14,703 nucleotides of DNA, taken from contig DATIYW010000059.1 of the NCBI GenBank assembly GCA_035517415.1, forward strand, positions 1-14,703, written 5' to 3'. The translations under genes were made by a program, and so were the position numbers. Numbering within the stretch: position 1 is the first letter of the stretch; the number at the start of each line of letters is the position of its first letter. Positions 1 to 6,407 of the stretch are shown piece by piece. The DNA comes from DATIYW01 sp035517415 (GTDB taxonomy: Bacteria > Acidobacteriota > Thermoanaerobaculia > Thermoanaerobaculales > Thermoanaerobaculaceae). The notes under the pieces were generated by a model. The model searched no databases. It saw nothing but the letters and a program-made list of their open reading frames with translations, and was not told where the DNA came from.

Positions 1-1
1 C

Positions 2-412
2 GCGACCGCGGCGGGGAGCCTCGAGATCGCCTCGCCCGGCGAGTCGCGGGCGCGCCCCACCGGCGTCGCCTACGCCGAGGTGCGCGCGCTGGCGTGGGAC
101 GGGGCGGGGCGTGACCTGCTCGCCGCGGTCGTGGACGGCCCCGGCGGCGCGCTCGTTCGGCTCAAACTGGACCTGCGCGGCAAGCGCCCGCTGCGAGAGC
201 GCTTCCGCACCGCGCTGCCGGCGCCACCGGTCGCGCTCGCGGCGGCCGGCGAGGCGATCGCGGTGCTCGGCGGCGGGCGGCTGACGATCCTCGCCAAGCG
301 CGGGCGCGAGGTCGGGCGGTCGGTCGACGTCGCCGGCGGGTTCGATCTCGTCGCGCTGCCCGGGCGGCCGGCCTCAACGCTGCCGGCGTGGAGCGACGCG
401 CCGCCGCGCTGA
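2..412 (+). CDS. Unidentified protein, C-terminal end (partial at window edge)
   Basis: The reading frame is open from base 2 to the TGA at 410-412 with no stop upstream, so this is the last ~136 residues of a gene that begins outside the window. An internal GTG at 80 has no clear Shine-Dalgarno and is unlikely to be the true start. The fragment alternates short hydrophobic beta-type stretches with glycine turns (for example VRALAWDGAGRDLLAAVVDG and GEAIAVLGGGRLTIL), and each ends in a charged turn. This spacing resembles blades of a beta-propeller, but I see no diagnostic WD40 or NHL signature. The ending is rich in Ala and Pro. The 18-bp gap to the promoter of the next operon shows that it belongs to a separate transcription unit. 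I do not recognise the family; the propeller reading is inference. No large antisense frame here looks more protein-like. Confidence 0.6.
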   Translation, partial: ATAAGSLEIASPGESRARPTGVAYAEVRALAWDGAGRDLLAAVVDGPGGALVRLKLDLRGKRPLRERFRTALPAPPVALAAAGEAIAVLGGGRLTILAKRGREVGRSVDVAGGFDLVALPGRPASTLPAWSDAPPR

Positions 413-430
413 GCGCGCGGCTCGCCGCGG

Positions 431-460
431 TTGGTCGGCCGGCGCGGGGAACGCTATGAT
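431..460 (+). promoter_or_regulatory. Sigma-70-like promoter for the TPR-lipoprotein-ispE-spoVG operon
   Basis: TTGGTC at 431-436 and TATGAT at 455-460 are separated by 18 bp and match the -35/-10 consensus at 4/6 and 5/6. Transcription would start near 467, just upstream of or within the Shine-Dalgarno. This gives a very short leader and places the -10 across the first two ATG codons of the longest frame. Confidence 0.5.
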
Positions 461-466
461 GCGCCC

Positions 467-472
467 GGAGGT
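467..472 (+). promoter_or_regulatory. Shine-Dalgarno that decides the TPR gene start
   Basis: GGAGGT at 467-472 lies 5 bases (counted from GGAGG) before the GTG at 477. The upstream ATGs at 456 and 459 have no comparable site and overlap the -10 element, so the GTG is preferred. Confidence 0.55.
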
Positions 473-476
473 GAGG

Positions 477-2402
477 GTGAGGCGGAGTCTTAACGTCATC
501 GGCGTGGTCGTGCTCGCGGCGAGCTGTGCCACGGTCGGGCCGGCGGGCGTGCCGTCGCCGGACGGGGGCGCGCGGGCGGACGCGCTCGCGCTCGTCGGCG
601 AGGCGGAGATGCGCCTGGCATCGGGCGATGTCGCCGAGGGGCTGAAGCTGTTCCGCCGCGCGGTGGCGCTCGACCCCGCCAGCGACGAGCTGAAGGAGGA
701 GTTCGGTCTCGCGCTCGCGGACGCCGGCGTCACCGACGAGGCGGTGCGCGAGCTGCGCGCGGTGCCGCACCTCGGCGCGAGCGGCGAGGCGACGCTCGGC
801 ATGCTGCTGGCGCAGGACGCGCAGACGCCGGCCGACCTCGAGGGCGCCCTGCCGCACCTCGAGAAGGGGCTGGCGGCCGTGCCGCAGGGCAGCCAGGCGC
901 GCCTGCTCCTCGTGCAGTCGCTGGTGCGGCTGAGCCGCGGCGCCGAGGCGTGGACGCAGCTCCAGGGCCTGCTCGACGACCACCCGGACGACCCGCGGCT
1001 GCTGCTGATCGCCGGGGAGTCGCTGCGCCAGCAGGGCAAGTTCGACGAGGCCGCCGCCTACTTCAAACGCGCGGCGGCGACGCCCGACATGCACCAGCGG
1101 GCCACGCTCGAGCTGGTCGAGACGCTCGCCGACGCGGGCAAGTTCAAGGAGGCGGCGCAGCTGTTCGGGGACTTCCTCAACAAGGAGGGCGCCACGCTGG
1201 CGGGCCTGACGCGCTGGGCGACGCTGCTGGCGCGGGCCGGCGACCGCACGAAGGCACGCGAGGTGCTCGACAAGGTCCTCGCCGGCGACCCGGACCAGCG
1301 CGACGCCCTGCTGCTGAAGGCGCTGATCGAGGCCGGCGACGGCCACGTCGACGCCGCCGAGCAGCTCTACCGCAAGGTGCTCGCCGCGCACCCCGACGAC
1401 CCCGACGCGGCGCTCGGGCTCGCGCGCCTGCTGATCGACGTGCGCCGCCTCGACGAGGCGAGGGCGCTGCTCGACGGGATCTGGAAGCGCATCGAGGGCG
1501 CCAAGGCGGAGAGGGGCGACGCGGGCAACGAGGTGGCCCAGGAGCGGGCCGCGCTCGAGCTGGTCGACCACAAGCCGGAGGCCGCCCTGCCGTGGCTGCA
1601 GCGGTGCCAGGCGGACGTGATGCCGCGGCGGACGCTCGCGCTGTGGGGCGAGTACTACCGCCAGCGCGAGGCGTTCAAGGACGGGGCGGCGTTCGTCCGC
1701 TCGGCGAAGATCGGAGACGAGGCCGAGTCGGTGCGGCTGCGCAGCGCGCTGCTGGCCGAGTTCCTGTTCTCCTCCGGCGAGTCGGCCCAGGGCGAGCAGA
1801 TCCTCAAGGAGCTCACGGCCGGAGGCGCCGACGACGTCACCGCCGCGCTGGGCGTGCTGGAGCGCGAGAAGCGCTACGGCGAGGCGGTCGACGACGCCCG
1901 GAGGGCGATCGCGCGCCTCGGACCGCAGCCGGCGATCCACTTTGCGCTCGCTGCGGCGCTCGAGCGCTCCGGCGCGTGGGACGAGGCGGTGAAGGAGTTC
2001 CGCGCCCTGATCGCGAAGGACCCGGAGGACGCCGCGGCGCTCAACTACCTCGGCTACATGTTCGCGGACCACGGCGTGAACCTGCCCGAGGCGAAGGAGA
2101 TGTTGACCAAGGCGGTGGGCATCGACCCGACCTCGGGCGCCTACCTCGACTCGCTGGGCTGGGTCTACTTCCGCCTCGGCGAGGTCGACCGGGCGGAGAA
2201 GTACCTCACCGAGGCGATTCACCTCGAGCCGTTCGACGCCACCGTGCAGGAGCACGTCGGCGACCTCCTGCGCGCACGCGGCGAGGCGGTGAAGGCGGCC
2301 GCGGCGTACCGCCAGGCGCTCGCCAACAAGCCCGATGAGGAAGGCCAGAAGGAGCGGATCGAGAAGAAGCTCGCCGAGGTCGCGGGTGTGGCGGCGCGCT
2401 AG
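477..2402 (+). CDS. TPR-repeat lipoprotein (PA4667-type, upstream of lolB/ispE)
   Basis: This is a 641-residue protein starting at GTG 477; the frame could be extended to ATG 456, but that codon overlaps a promoter -10. The N-terminus is MRRS followed by a hydrophobic stretch ending LAAS-Cys17, a plausible though not ideal lipobox, so the protein is probably exported and lipid-anchored. The rest is almost all helical tetratricopeptide repeats. Clear units lie near the N-terminus (AEGLKLFRRAVALDP), through the middle (FDEAAAYFKRAA, DAAEQLYRKVLAAHPDDPDA) and at the C-terminus (LNYLGYMFADHG, YLDSLGWVYFRLGEVDRAEK). The C-terminal pair closely resembles the TPR protein encoded next to lolB in Pseudomonas. 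TPR arrays are protein-interaction scaffolds, so an envelope assembly role is inferred; no catalytic motif is visible. It is first in an operon and overlaps the next gene by 17 bp. Confidence 0.85.
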   Translation: MRRSLNVIGVVVLAASCATVGPAGVPSPDGGARADALALVGEAEMRLASGDVAEGLKLFRRAVALDPASDELKEEFGLALADAGVTDEAVRELRAVPHLGASGEATLGMLLAQDAQTPADLEGALPHLEKGLAAVPQGSQARLLLVQSLVRLSRGAEAWTQLQGLLDDHPDDPRLLLIAGESLRQQGKFDEAAAYFKRAAATPDMHQRATLELVETLADAGKFKEAAQLFGDFLNKEGATLAGLTRWATLLARAGDRTKAREVLDKVLAGDPDQRDALLLKALIEAGDGHVDAAEQLYRKVLAAHPDDPDAALGLARLLIDVRRLDEARALLDGIWKRIEGAKAERGDAGNEVAQERAALELVDHKPEAALPWLQRCQADVMPRRTLALWGEYYRQREAFKDGAAFVRSAKIGDEAESVRLRSALLAEFLFSSGESAQGEQILKELTAGGADDVTAALGVLEREKRYGEAVDDARRAIARLGPQPAIHFALAAALERSGAWDEAVKEFRALIAKDPEDAAALNYLGYMFADHGVNLPEAKEMLTKAVGIDPTSGAYLDSLGWVYFRLGEVDRAEKYLTEAIHLEPFDATVQEHVGDLLRARGEAVKAAAAYRQALANKPDEEGQKERIEKKLAEVAGVAAR

Positions 2403-3087
2403 CGCGGCGCTCGTCGCGCTCGTCGCGGCGGGCGCCCTCTCCGGCTGCCGCAGCGCGGCGCCGGTTTCTCCGGTGCCGACGAACTGGCCGGAGTTGGCCC
2501 TACCGGTTCGGCCCTTCGCGGCGCTCTACCGCCTCTCCTGCTGCGGGCAGCGCAACCTCGTGCTGGCGGTCCGAGGCGACGGAGAGCGCCTGAGCCTGTC
2601 GGTGGCGGTGCCGCCGGGGGGCGCGGTGCTCGCCGCCTGGCTCGACCGCGGACAGGGCTGGGTGGAGCGGGCGAAGGAAGGGTGCCGCGAGGCGCTGCCG
2701 CAGGGCGTGCTGCCGCTCTCGGCGAAGGCGTCGCTGCCGCTCGATCCCGGGCTGGCCGGGCGCCTGCTGTCCGGGCTGCTCCCGGCCGGGTCGCGGGTGG
2801 ACGCGGCGGCGACCGGCTGGGTCGAGGCGACCACCGCGGAGCTCTCCTGGCGCGCGCTCGTCGAGGGACCCGATCCGCACTGCGCCCGGGTGGTCGTCGG
2901 TCGGCCCGGCGGCGGCAAGCCGTTGCTCGACGCGACGCTCGGCGATCCGCGCGGGCGCGTGCCGGGTTCGATCGCGCTCAAGGCGGGTTCGGTGAAGGCC
3001 GAGTTGGCGCTCCAGTCGTGGCGCGAGGCCGACCCGCCGCCCGCGCCGTCGTGGCTCGCATCCCCGATCTGCGGCGGCGGGCGTTGA
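2386..3087 (+). CDS. Putative outer-membrane lipoprotein in the LolB position
   Basis: This is a 233-residue protein starting at GTG 2386, with GAGG at 2376-2379 six bases before it. A longer frame from ATG 2335 would put ~17 Arg/Ser-rich residues ahead of the signal peptide and is less likely. The signal is textbook lipoprotein type: MWRR, a hydrophobic core, then LSG-Cys21. The mature part is predicted mostly beta, with a Cys-Cys pair (LSCCGQRN) and an amphipathic stretch (LVLAVRGDGERLSLSVAVPP) as in one half of a beta-barrel. Its place directly before ispE is where lolB, the outer-membrane receptor that accepts lipoproteins from LolA, sits in E. coli and Pseudomonas. A LolB-like role is therefore inferred from position and fold type, not from clear sequence identity. 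It overlaps the TPR gene by 17 bp and shares TTGA with ispE. Confidence 0.75.
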   Translation: MWRRASAALVALVAAGALSGCRSAAPVSPVPTNWPELALPVRPFAALYRLSCCGQRNLVLAVRGDGERLSLSVAVPPGGAVLAAWLDRGQGWVERAKEGCREALPQGVLPLSAKASLPLDPGLAGRLLSGLLPAGSRVDAAATGWVEATTAELSWRALVEGPDPHCARVVVGRPGGGKPLLDATLGDPRGRVPGSIALKAGSVKAELALQSWREADPPPAPSWLASPICGGGR

Positions 3088-3986
3088 CGATCCGGGTGCG
3101 CTGCCCGGCGAAGGTCAACCTCCATCTCGAGGTCGTGGGGCGGCGGCCGGACGGCTACCACGAGCTTCGCACCCTGTTCGCGGCGGTCGGCGTCTGGGAC
3201 GAACTGGAGCTCGAGCCGGCGCCTGCAGGCGTGCTGGAGCTCGCCGTCGAGCCGACCGGCGCCGCTCCGCCGGGGGAGGACAATCTCGTCGTGCGGGCAG
3301 CCCGCGCGCTCGCCGTCCGGTTCGACGTCCGCGCCGGCACGCGCATCCGCCTGGTGAAGTCGATCCCGGCCGGAGGCGGCCTCGGCGGCGGCTCCGCGGA
3401 CGCGGCGGCGGCGCTGGTCGGTCTGGTGTCGCTGTGGGGGCTCGACTGCGGCTCCGACGTGCTGCAGCCGATCGCGGCGGGTCTCGGCGCGGACGTCCCG
3501 TTCTTCCTCGTCGGAGGGATCGCGTTCGGCACCGGCCGCGGCTGCGACCTCCGGCCGTTGCCGGACGCGCCCCCCTGGTGGGTCGTGCTGCTTCCGGGCC
3601 CGGAGCCGATCTCGACCGCCGCCGTCTATGCGGCGTTCCGCCGCCGGCCGCTTGCCGCGCCGCGGGTTTCTGCGGTATACGAGTGGGTGGAGCGCGGCGG
3701 CGCGCCGCCGCTGGCGGCGTGCCGCAACGATCTCGAGCCGACGGTCGTGAGCCTGTGGCCGGAGGTGGGCCAGCGGCTCGAACGGATCGCCGCGACCTCG
3801 CCGCGGCTCGCGCTGCTCGCCGGCAGCGGCGGCACGGTGTTCGGGGTGTTCCCGGACGAGGCGGGTGCCCGCCGCGCCGCGGAGCGGCTCGCCGACGCCG
3901 GTCCGCGCGTGGCGCCGGTGCTCGGGCGGGAAGCCTCGCTGCCGCGCCCGCTGGTCGGGGAGGAGAGCAAGCATGGAGATCAGTGA
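3084..3986 (+). CDS. ispE: 4-diphosphocytidyl-2-C-methyl-D-erythritol kinase
   Basis: IspE phosphorylates the 2-hydroxyl of CDP-methylerythritol with ATP, the fourth step of the non-mevalonate (MEP) route to isopentenyl diphosphate, in the cytoplasm. The 300-residue product has the family length and all GHMP-kinase marks. These are PAKVNLHLEVVGRRPDGYHE at the N-terminus (Lys10, catalytic), the Gly-rich ATP loop PAGGGLGGGSADAA at 95-108, GADVPFF with catalytic Asp137, CRNDLEP at 223-229, and the C-terminal AGSGGTVFG loop. I chose TTG 3084 because it forms a TTGA overlap with the previous stop and leaves six residues before PAK, as is usual. GTG 3051 and GTG 3096 are alternatives. It is translationally coupled on both sides: a 4-bp overlap upstream and a 14-bp overlap with spoVG downstream. 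Confidence 0.95.
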   Translation: MTIRVRCPAKVNLHLEVVGRRPDGYHELRTLFAAVGVWDELELEPAPAGVLELAVEPTGAAPPGEDNLVVRAARALAVRFDVRAGTRIRLVKSIPAGGGLGGGSADAAAALVGLVSLWGLDCGSDVLQPIAAGLGADVPFFLVGGIAFGTGRGCDLRPLPDAPPWWVVLLPGPEPISTAAVYAAFRRRPLAAPRVSAVYEWVERGGAPPLAACRNDLEPTVVSLWPEVGQRLERIAATSPRLALLAGSGGTVFGVFPDEAGARRAAERLADAGPRVAPVLGREASLPRPLVGEESKHGDQ

Positions 3987-4332
3987 AGTCCGCGTCAACC
4001 TCAACAAGGGCGGCAAGGTCCGCGCCTTTGCCCAGGTCGTGTTCGACGGTTGTTTCCTGGTCGGCGACGTGCGGGTGCTGGAGGGCAAGGAAGGCACGCT
4101 CTACGTCGCGATGCCGTCGCGGCGCCTGCGCAACGGCTCCTACCGAGACATCGCGCACCCGCTCAACGCCGACACGCGCCGCCGCCTCGACGAGGCGATC
4201 CTCAAGGAGTACGAGAAGGTGATCGCCGAACAGGGGGCGCCGACCGACGGCAACCACACCCGCTCGCAACAGATCGCCAGCCGCTTCCTCGGCGAGAAGT
4301 ACTGGACGGGCGAGGAGTCGGACGAGGAGTGA
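3973..4332 (+). CDS. spoVG: SpoVG family nucleic-acid-binding regulator
   Basis: The 119-residue product begins MEISEVRVNLNKGGKVRAFA and continues with FLVGDVRVLEGKEGTLYVAM and PSRRLRNGSYRDIAHPLN, the hallmark core of SpoVG. SpoVG is a small DNA- and RNA-binding protein that affects septation, sporulation and virulence genes in Firmicutes and is also found in spirochaetes, deltaproteobacteria and other phyla. The C-terminal ~35 residues are longer and more acidic than in the Bacillus protein. The ATG at 3973 has a strong GGGGAGGAG at 3957-3965 and lies inside the end of ispE (14-bp overlap). It is the last gene of the operon. Its location between ispE and prs matches the Bacillus region, although purR, yabJ and glmU are absent here. 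In a presumably non-sporulating Gram-negative organism its target is unknown. Confidence 0.93.
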   Translation: MEISEVRVNLNKGGKVRAFAQVVFDGCFLVGDVRVLEGKEGTLYVAMPSRRLRNGSYRDIAHPLNADTRRRLDEAILKEYEKVIAEQGAPTDGNHTRSQQIASRFLGEKYWTGEESDEE

Positions 4333-4429
4333 GCGCCGGCGGCCCGCCGGTCCCGCCGTCCTCCCCGTCGCTCAAGTCCGACCCGCTCCAACCCGCGTCC
4401 GCGCGCCGAACTCCGCCCCCCTGAGCGGC

Positions 4430-4458
4430 TGGACAGCCACCGGCGCCGTCGTTAGACT
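4430..4458 (+). promoter_or_regulatory. Sigma-70-like promoter of tRNA-Gln (and prs)
   Basis: TGGACA at 4430-4435 and TAGACT at 4453-4458 are 17 bp apart, each close to consensus. The predicted start near 4465 lies about 5 bases before the mature tRNA end at 4470. The rest of the 4333-4429 gap after spoVG shows only a weak 5-bp GC hairpin (4336-4350) and no gene. Confidence 0.6.
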
Positions 4459-4469
4459 CGGTTGCCGAC

Positions 4470-4544
4470 TGGGGCGTCGGCAAATGGTAAGCCACGGGAC
4501 TTTGGATCCCGCATTTGCAGGTTCGAGTCCTGCCGCCCCAGCCA
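4470..4544 (+). tRNA. tRNA-Gln (anticodon UUG), CCA encoded
   Basis: A full cloverleaf can be drawn. The acceptor stem is TGGGGCG (4470-4476) with CGCCCCA (4534-4540), and the D stem is GGC/GCC. The anticodon stem is CGGGA/TCCCG around loop CTTTGGA, with anticodon TTG at 4502-4504. The T stem is GCAGG/CCTGC around TTCGAGT. Discriminator G4541 is followed by a genome-encoded CCA (4542-4544). The first acceptor pair is U-A and the discriminator is G, as expected for glutamine tRNAs. It is probably co-transcribed with prs, 21 bp downstream. The same tRNA isotype sits between ispE and prs in Pseudomonas. Confidence 0.97.
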
Positions 4545-4565
4545 GACCCGGGACGCGAGGAGCGC

Positions 4566-5513
4566 ATGCACGACCAGACACCGGTGGTGATCTTCTCCGG
4601 GCGGGCGCACCCGCAGCTCACCGAGCGCATCTGCGACTACCTGCAGGTGCCGTGCGGCCAGGCGCGCCTGTACAACTTCTCCGACGGCGAGAACGGCTGC
4701 CAGATCGAGGAGAACGTGCGCGGCGGCGACGTCTTCGTCGTCCAGCCCACCTGCCCGCCGGTCAACGACAACGTGATGGAGCTGCTCATCCTCCTCGACG
4801 CCTGCCGGCGCTCCTCGGCGACCCGCATCACCGCGGTGATGCCGTACTTCGGCTACGCCCGGCAGGACCGCAAGGACCGGCCCCGGGTGCCGATCACCGC
4901 CAAGCTGGTCTGCGACCTGATCACCTCGGCGGGCGCGAGCCGCATCCTGTCGATGGACCTCCATGCCGCGCAGATCCAGGGGTTCTTCAACATCCCGGTC
5001 GACCACCTGTTCGCGGCGCCGGTGCTGATCGACGAGTTGAAGCGCCTCGACCTCGGCGAGATCACGATGGTCTCGCCCGACGCCGGCGGCGTCGAGCGGG
5101 CGCGCGCCTTCGCCAAGCGGCTGGAGGCGACACTGGCGATCGTCGACAAGCGCCGCACCAGCCCCAACCACGCGGAGGTGATGAACATCATCGGCGAGGT
5201 CGAGGGCCGCACCTGCGTGATCGTCGACGACATCATCGACACCGCCGGCACGGTGGTGAAGACGGCGGAGGTGCTGGCGTCGCGCGGCGCGGCGCGCGTG
5301 CTCGTCGCGGGCGTGCACCCGGTGCTGTCGGGCCCGGCGGTGCAGCGGATCGAGGAGTCGGTGGTCGAGCAGGTGATCGTCACCGACACCATCCCGCTCT
5401 CGCCGCGCGCCGCGGCGTGCGCGAAGATCCGCCAGCTCTCGGTCGCGGAGCTGCTCGGCGAGGCGATCCGCCGCATCCACGAGGCGAAATCGGTCTCGAG
5501 CCTGTTCGTGTAG
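4566..5513 (+). CDS. prs: Ribose-phosphate pyrophosphokinase (PRPP synthetase)
   Basis: Prs transfers pyrophosphate from ATP to ribose 5-phosphate to make PRPP, the precursor of purines, pyrimidines, NAD, histidine and tryptophan, in the cytoplasm. The 315-residue product is of class I length. It shows NFSDGENGCQIEENVRG at 37-53, PYFGYARQDRK at 93-103, SMDLHAAQIQGFF at 129-141 (metal/ATP site), VSPDAGG at 169-175, the flexible-loop KRR at 195-197, and the PRPP-binding VIVDDIIDTAGT at 218-229. The frame extends upstream into the tRNA, so the start is set at ATG 4566, which has GAGGAG just before it and gives the usual short N-terminus (MHDQTPVVIFSGRAHP). It follows tRNA-Gln by 21 bp and probably shares its promoter, so processing at the tRNA 3' end may release the mRNA. 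Confidence 0.97.
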   Translation: MHDQTPVVIFSGRAHPQLTERICDYLQVPCGQARLYNFSDGENGCQIEENVRGGDVFVVQPTCPPVNDNVMELLILLDACRRSSATRITAVMPYFGYARQDRKDRPRVPITAKLVCDLITSAGASRILSMDLHAAQIQGFFNIPVDHLFAAPVLIDELKRLDLGEITMVSPDAGGVERARAFAKRLEATLAIVDKRRTSPNHAEVMNIIGEVEGRTCVIVDDIIDTAGTVVKTAEVLASRGAARVLVAGVHPVLSGPAVQRIEESVVEQVIVTDTIPLSPRAAACAKIRQLSVAELLGEAIRRIHEAKSVSSLFV

Positions 5514-5517
5514 AGAT

Positions 5518-5553
5518 AGTCGAAGGTCGAAGCTCCAGAGTCGAAGGTCGAAG
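5518..5553 (+). repeat. Intergenic tandem heptamer repeat (GTCGAAG)
   Basis: The 15-mer AGTCGAAGGTCGAAG occurs at 5518-5532 and again, identically, at 5539-5553. Each copy contains two tandem GTCGAAG heptamers. It starts 4 bp after the prs stop and is the only obviously repetitive non-coding DNA in the window. Confidence 0.75.
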
Positions 5554-5592
5554 GTTGCTCCGTCGTGGGCTTCCGACTCTTGACGTTCGACC
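5525..5592 (+). terminator. Imperfect stem-loop after prs, possible terminator
   Basis: The heptamer DNA can fold: GGTCGAA (5525-5531) pairs with TTCGACC (5586-5592). Inside a symmetrical 6x6 internal loop, GAGTCGAAG (5538-5546) pairs with CTT-c-CGACTC (5570-5579) with one bulged C. There is no T tract, so a role in termination or mRNA 3'-end protection is only inferred. The rest of the 180-bp prs-rplY gap contains the rplY promoter and nothing else that I see. Confidence 0.35.
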
Positions 5593-5628
5593 AGTGCCGG
5601 TGGGGGCGAGTGGGCGCCGGCCGCGCGG

Positions 5629-5657
5629 TCGACTCGCGGCGCCGCTTGTGGTAAGAT
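5629..5657 (+). promoter_or_regulatory. Sigma-70-like promoter of rplY-pth
   Basis: TCGACT at 5629-5634 (4/6 of the -35 consensus) and TAAGAT at 5652-5657 are 17 bp apart. The -10 is preceded by TGTGG. The expected start near 5664 leaves a ~35-nt leader before the rplY ATG. Confidence 0.5.
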
Positions 5658-5699
5658 CCCGCCCCCTTGCGGCTGCGCCGTGAGGTCGGAGGTATGTCC

Positions 5700-6389
5700 A
5701 TGGCAGAGCTGGTCATCGAAGTCGAGCGCCGGAGTTCCACGGGCAAGGGCGCGAACCGCAAGCTGCGCCAGCAGGGGTTGATCCCGGCAGTCGTGTACGG
5801 CGGCGGCAAGGAGGCCGTCCCGGTGGTGATCGACCGTCACACGGTGACCGAGCTGCTGCGGGGGGAGAAGGGCCGCAACACGGTGTTCCTGCTCAAGATG
5901 AAGGGCACCAAGCAGGAGCGCCACGCGATGGTGCGCGACGCGCAGATCAACCCGATCACCCGGCAGTACGTCCACCTCGACTTCCTCCGCGTGATGAAGG
6001 GCCAGCGGCTGAAGATCCAGGTCCCGGTCGTGCTCGACGGCGAGGCAGCGGGCGTCAAGGTCGGCGGCTTCCTCGACTGGGTCGGGCGGTCGCTGCACAT
6101 CGAGTGCCCGGCGGAGTCGATCCCCGACTCGTTCCACATCGAGATCAGCAACCTCGAGCTCGGGCAGCACGTGACGGCGGGCGAGGTCCAGCTCGGCGAG
6201 GGCCTCCGGCTGCTCGACGACCCGCACCGGGTGCTCGTCACCGTCGGCATCCCCCACGTCGCCAAGGAGGCTGTCCCCGAGGCGGCGGAGGGCGAGGAGG
6301 CCGCGGCCGCCGCGACTCCCGAGGAGGCCGCCGAGCCGGAGGTCATCAAGCGCGGCAAGGCCGCGGAAGAGGGCGAGGAAGCCGAGTAG
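5700..6389 (+). CDS. rplY: 50S ribosomal protein bL25, long CTC/TL5 form
   Basis: bL25 binds 5S rRNA in the large subunit; the two-domain CTC form is a general-stress protein in Bacillus and TL5 in Thermus. The 229-residue product begins with the 5S-binding L25 domain (residues 1 to ~92, with GKGANRKLRQQGLIPAVVYG and the IDRHTVTELL and DAQINPITRQYVHLDF strands). This is followed by the TL5 C-terminal beta domain (~95-190: VPVVLDGEAAGVKVGGFLD, SNLELGQHVTAGEV). It ends in a low-complexity Ala/Glu tail with a basic KRGKAAEEG end. I chose ATG 5700 because GGAGG (5688-5692) is 7 bases upstream; ATG 5694 is too close to it. Pth follows after 18 bp, as in both Bacillus and Pseudomonas. Confidence 0.95.
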   Translation: MAELVIEVERRSSTGKGANRKLRQQGLIPAVVYGGGKEAVPVVIDRHTVTELLRGEKGRNTVFLLKMKGTKQERHAMVRDAQINPITRQYVHLDFLRVMKGQRLKIQVPVVLDGEAAGVKVGGFLDWVGRSLHIECPAESIPDSFHIEISNLELGQHVTAGEVQLGEGLRLLDDPHRVLVTVGIPHVAKEAVPEAAEGEEAAAAATPEEAAEPEVIKRGKAAEEGEEAE

Positions 6390-6407
6390 CACCGGCCTCC
6401 TCGGCGC

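Noticed and set aside
162..2255. Long minus-strand open frame (697 codons) opposite the TPR gene
   Set aside because: Its translation is Arg/Ala/Leu/Val low-complexity typical of antisense frames in GC-rich DNA, while the plus frame has clear TPR motifs and a lipoprotein signal.
4336..4350. CCGGC/GCCGG hairpin after spoVG as a terminator
   Set aside because: A 5-bp stem without a T tract is expected often by chance at this GC content.
4515..4565. Extended prs start at 4515
   Set aside because: That codon lies within the tRNA-Gln T-arm region; ATG 4566 has an SD and gives the family N-terminus.
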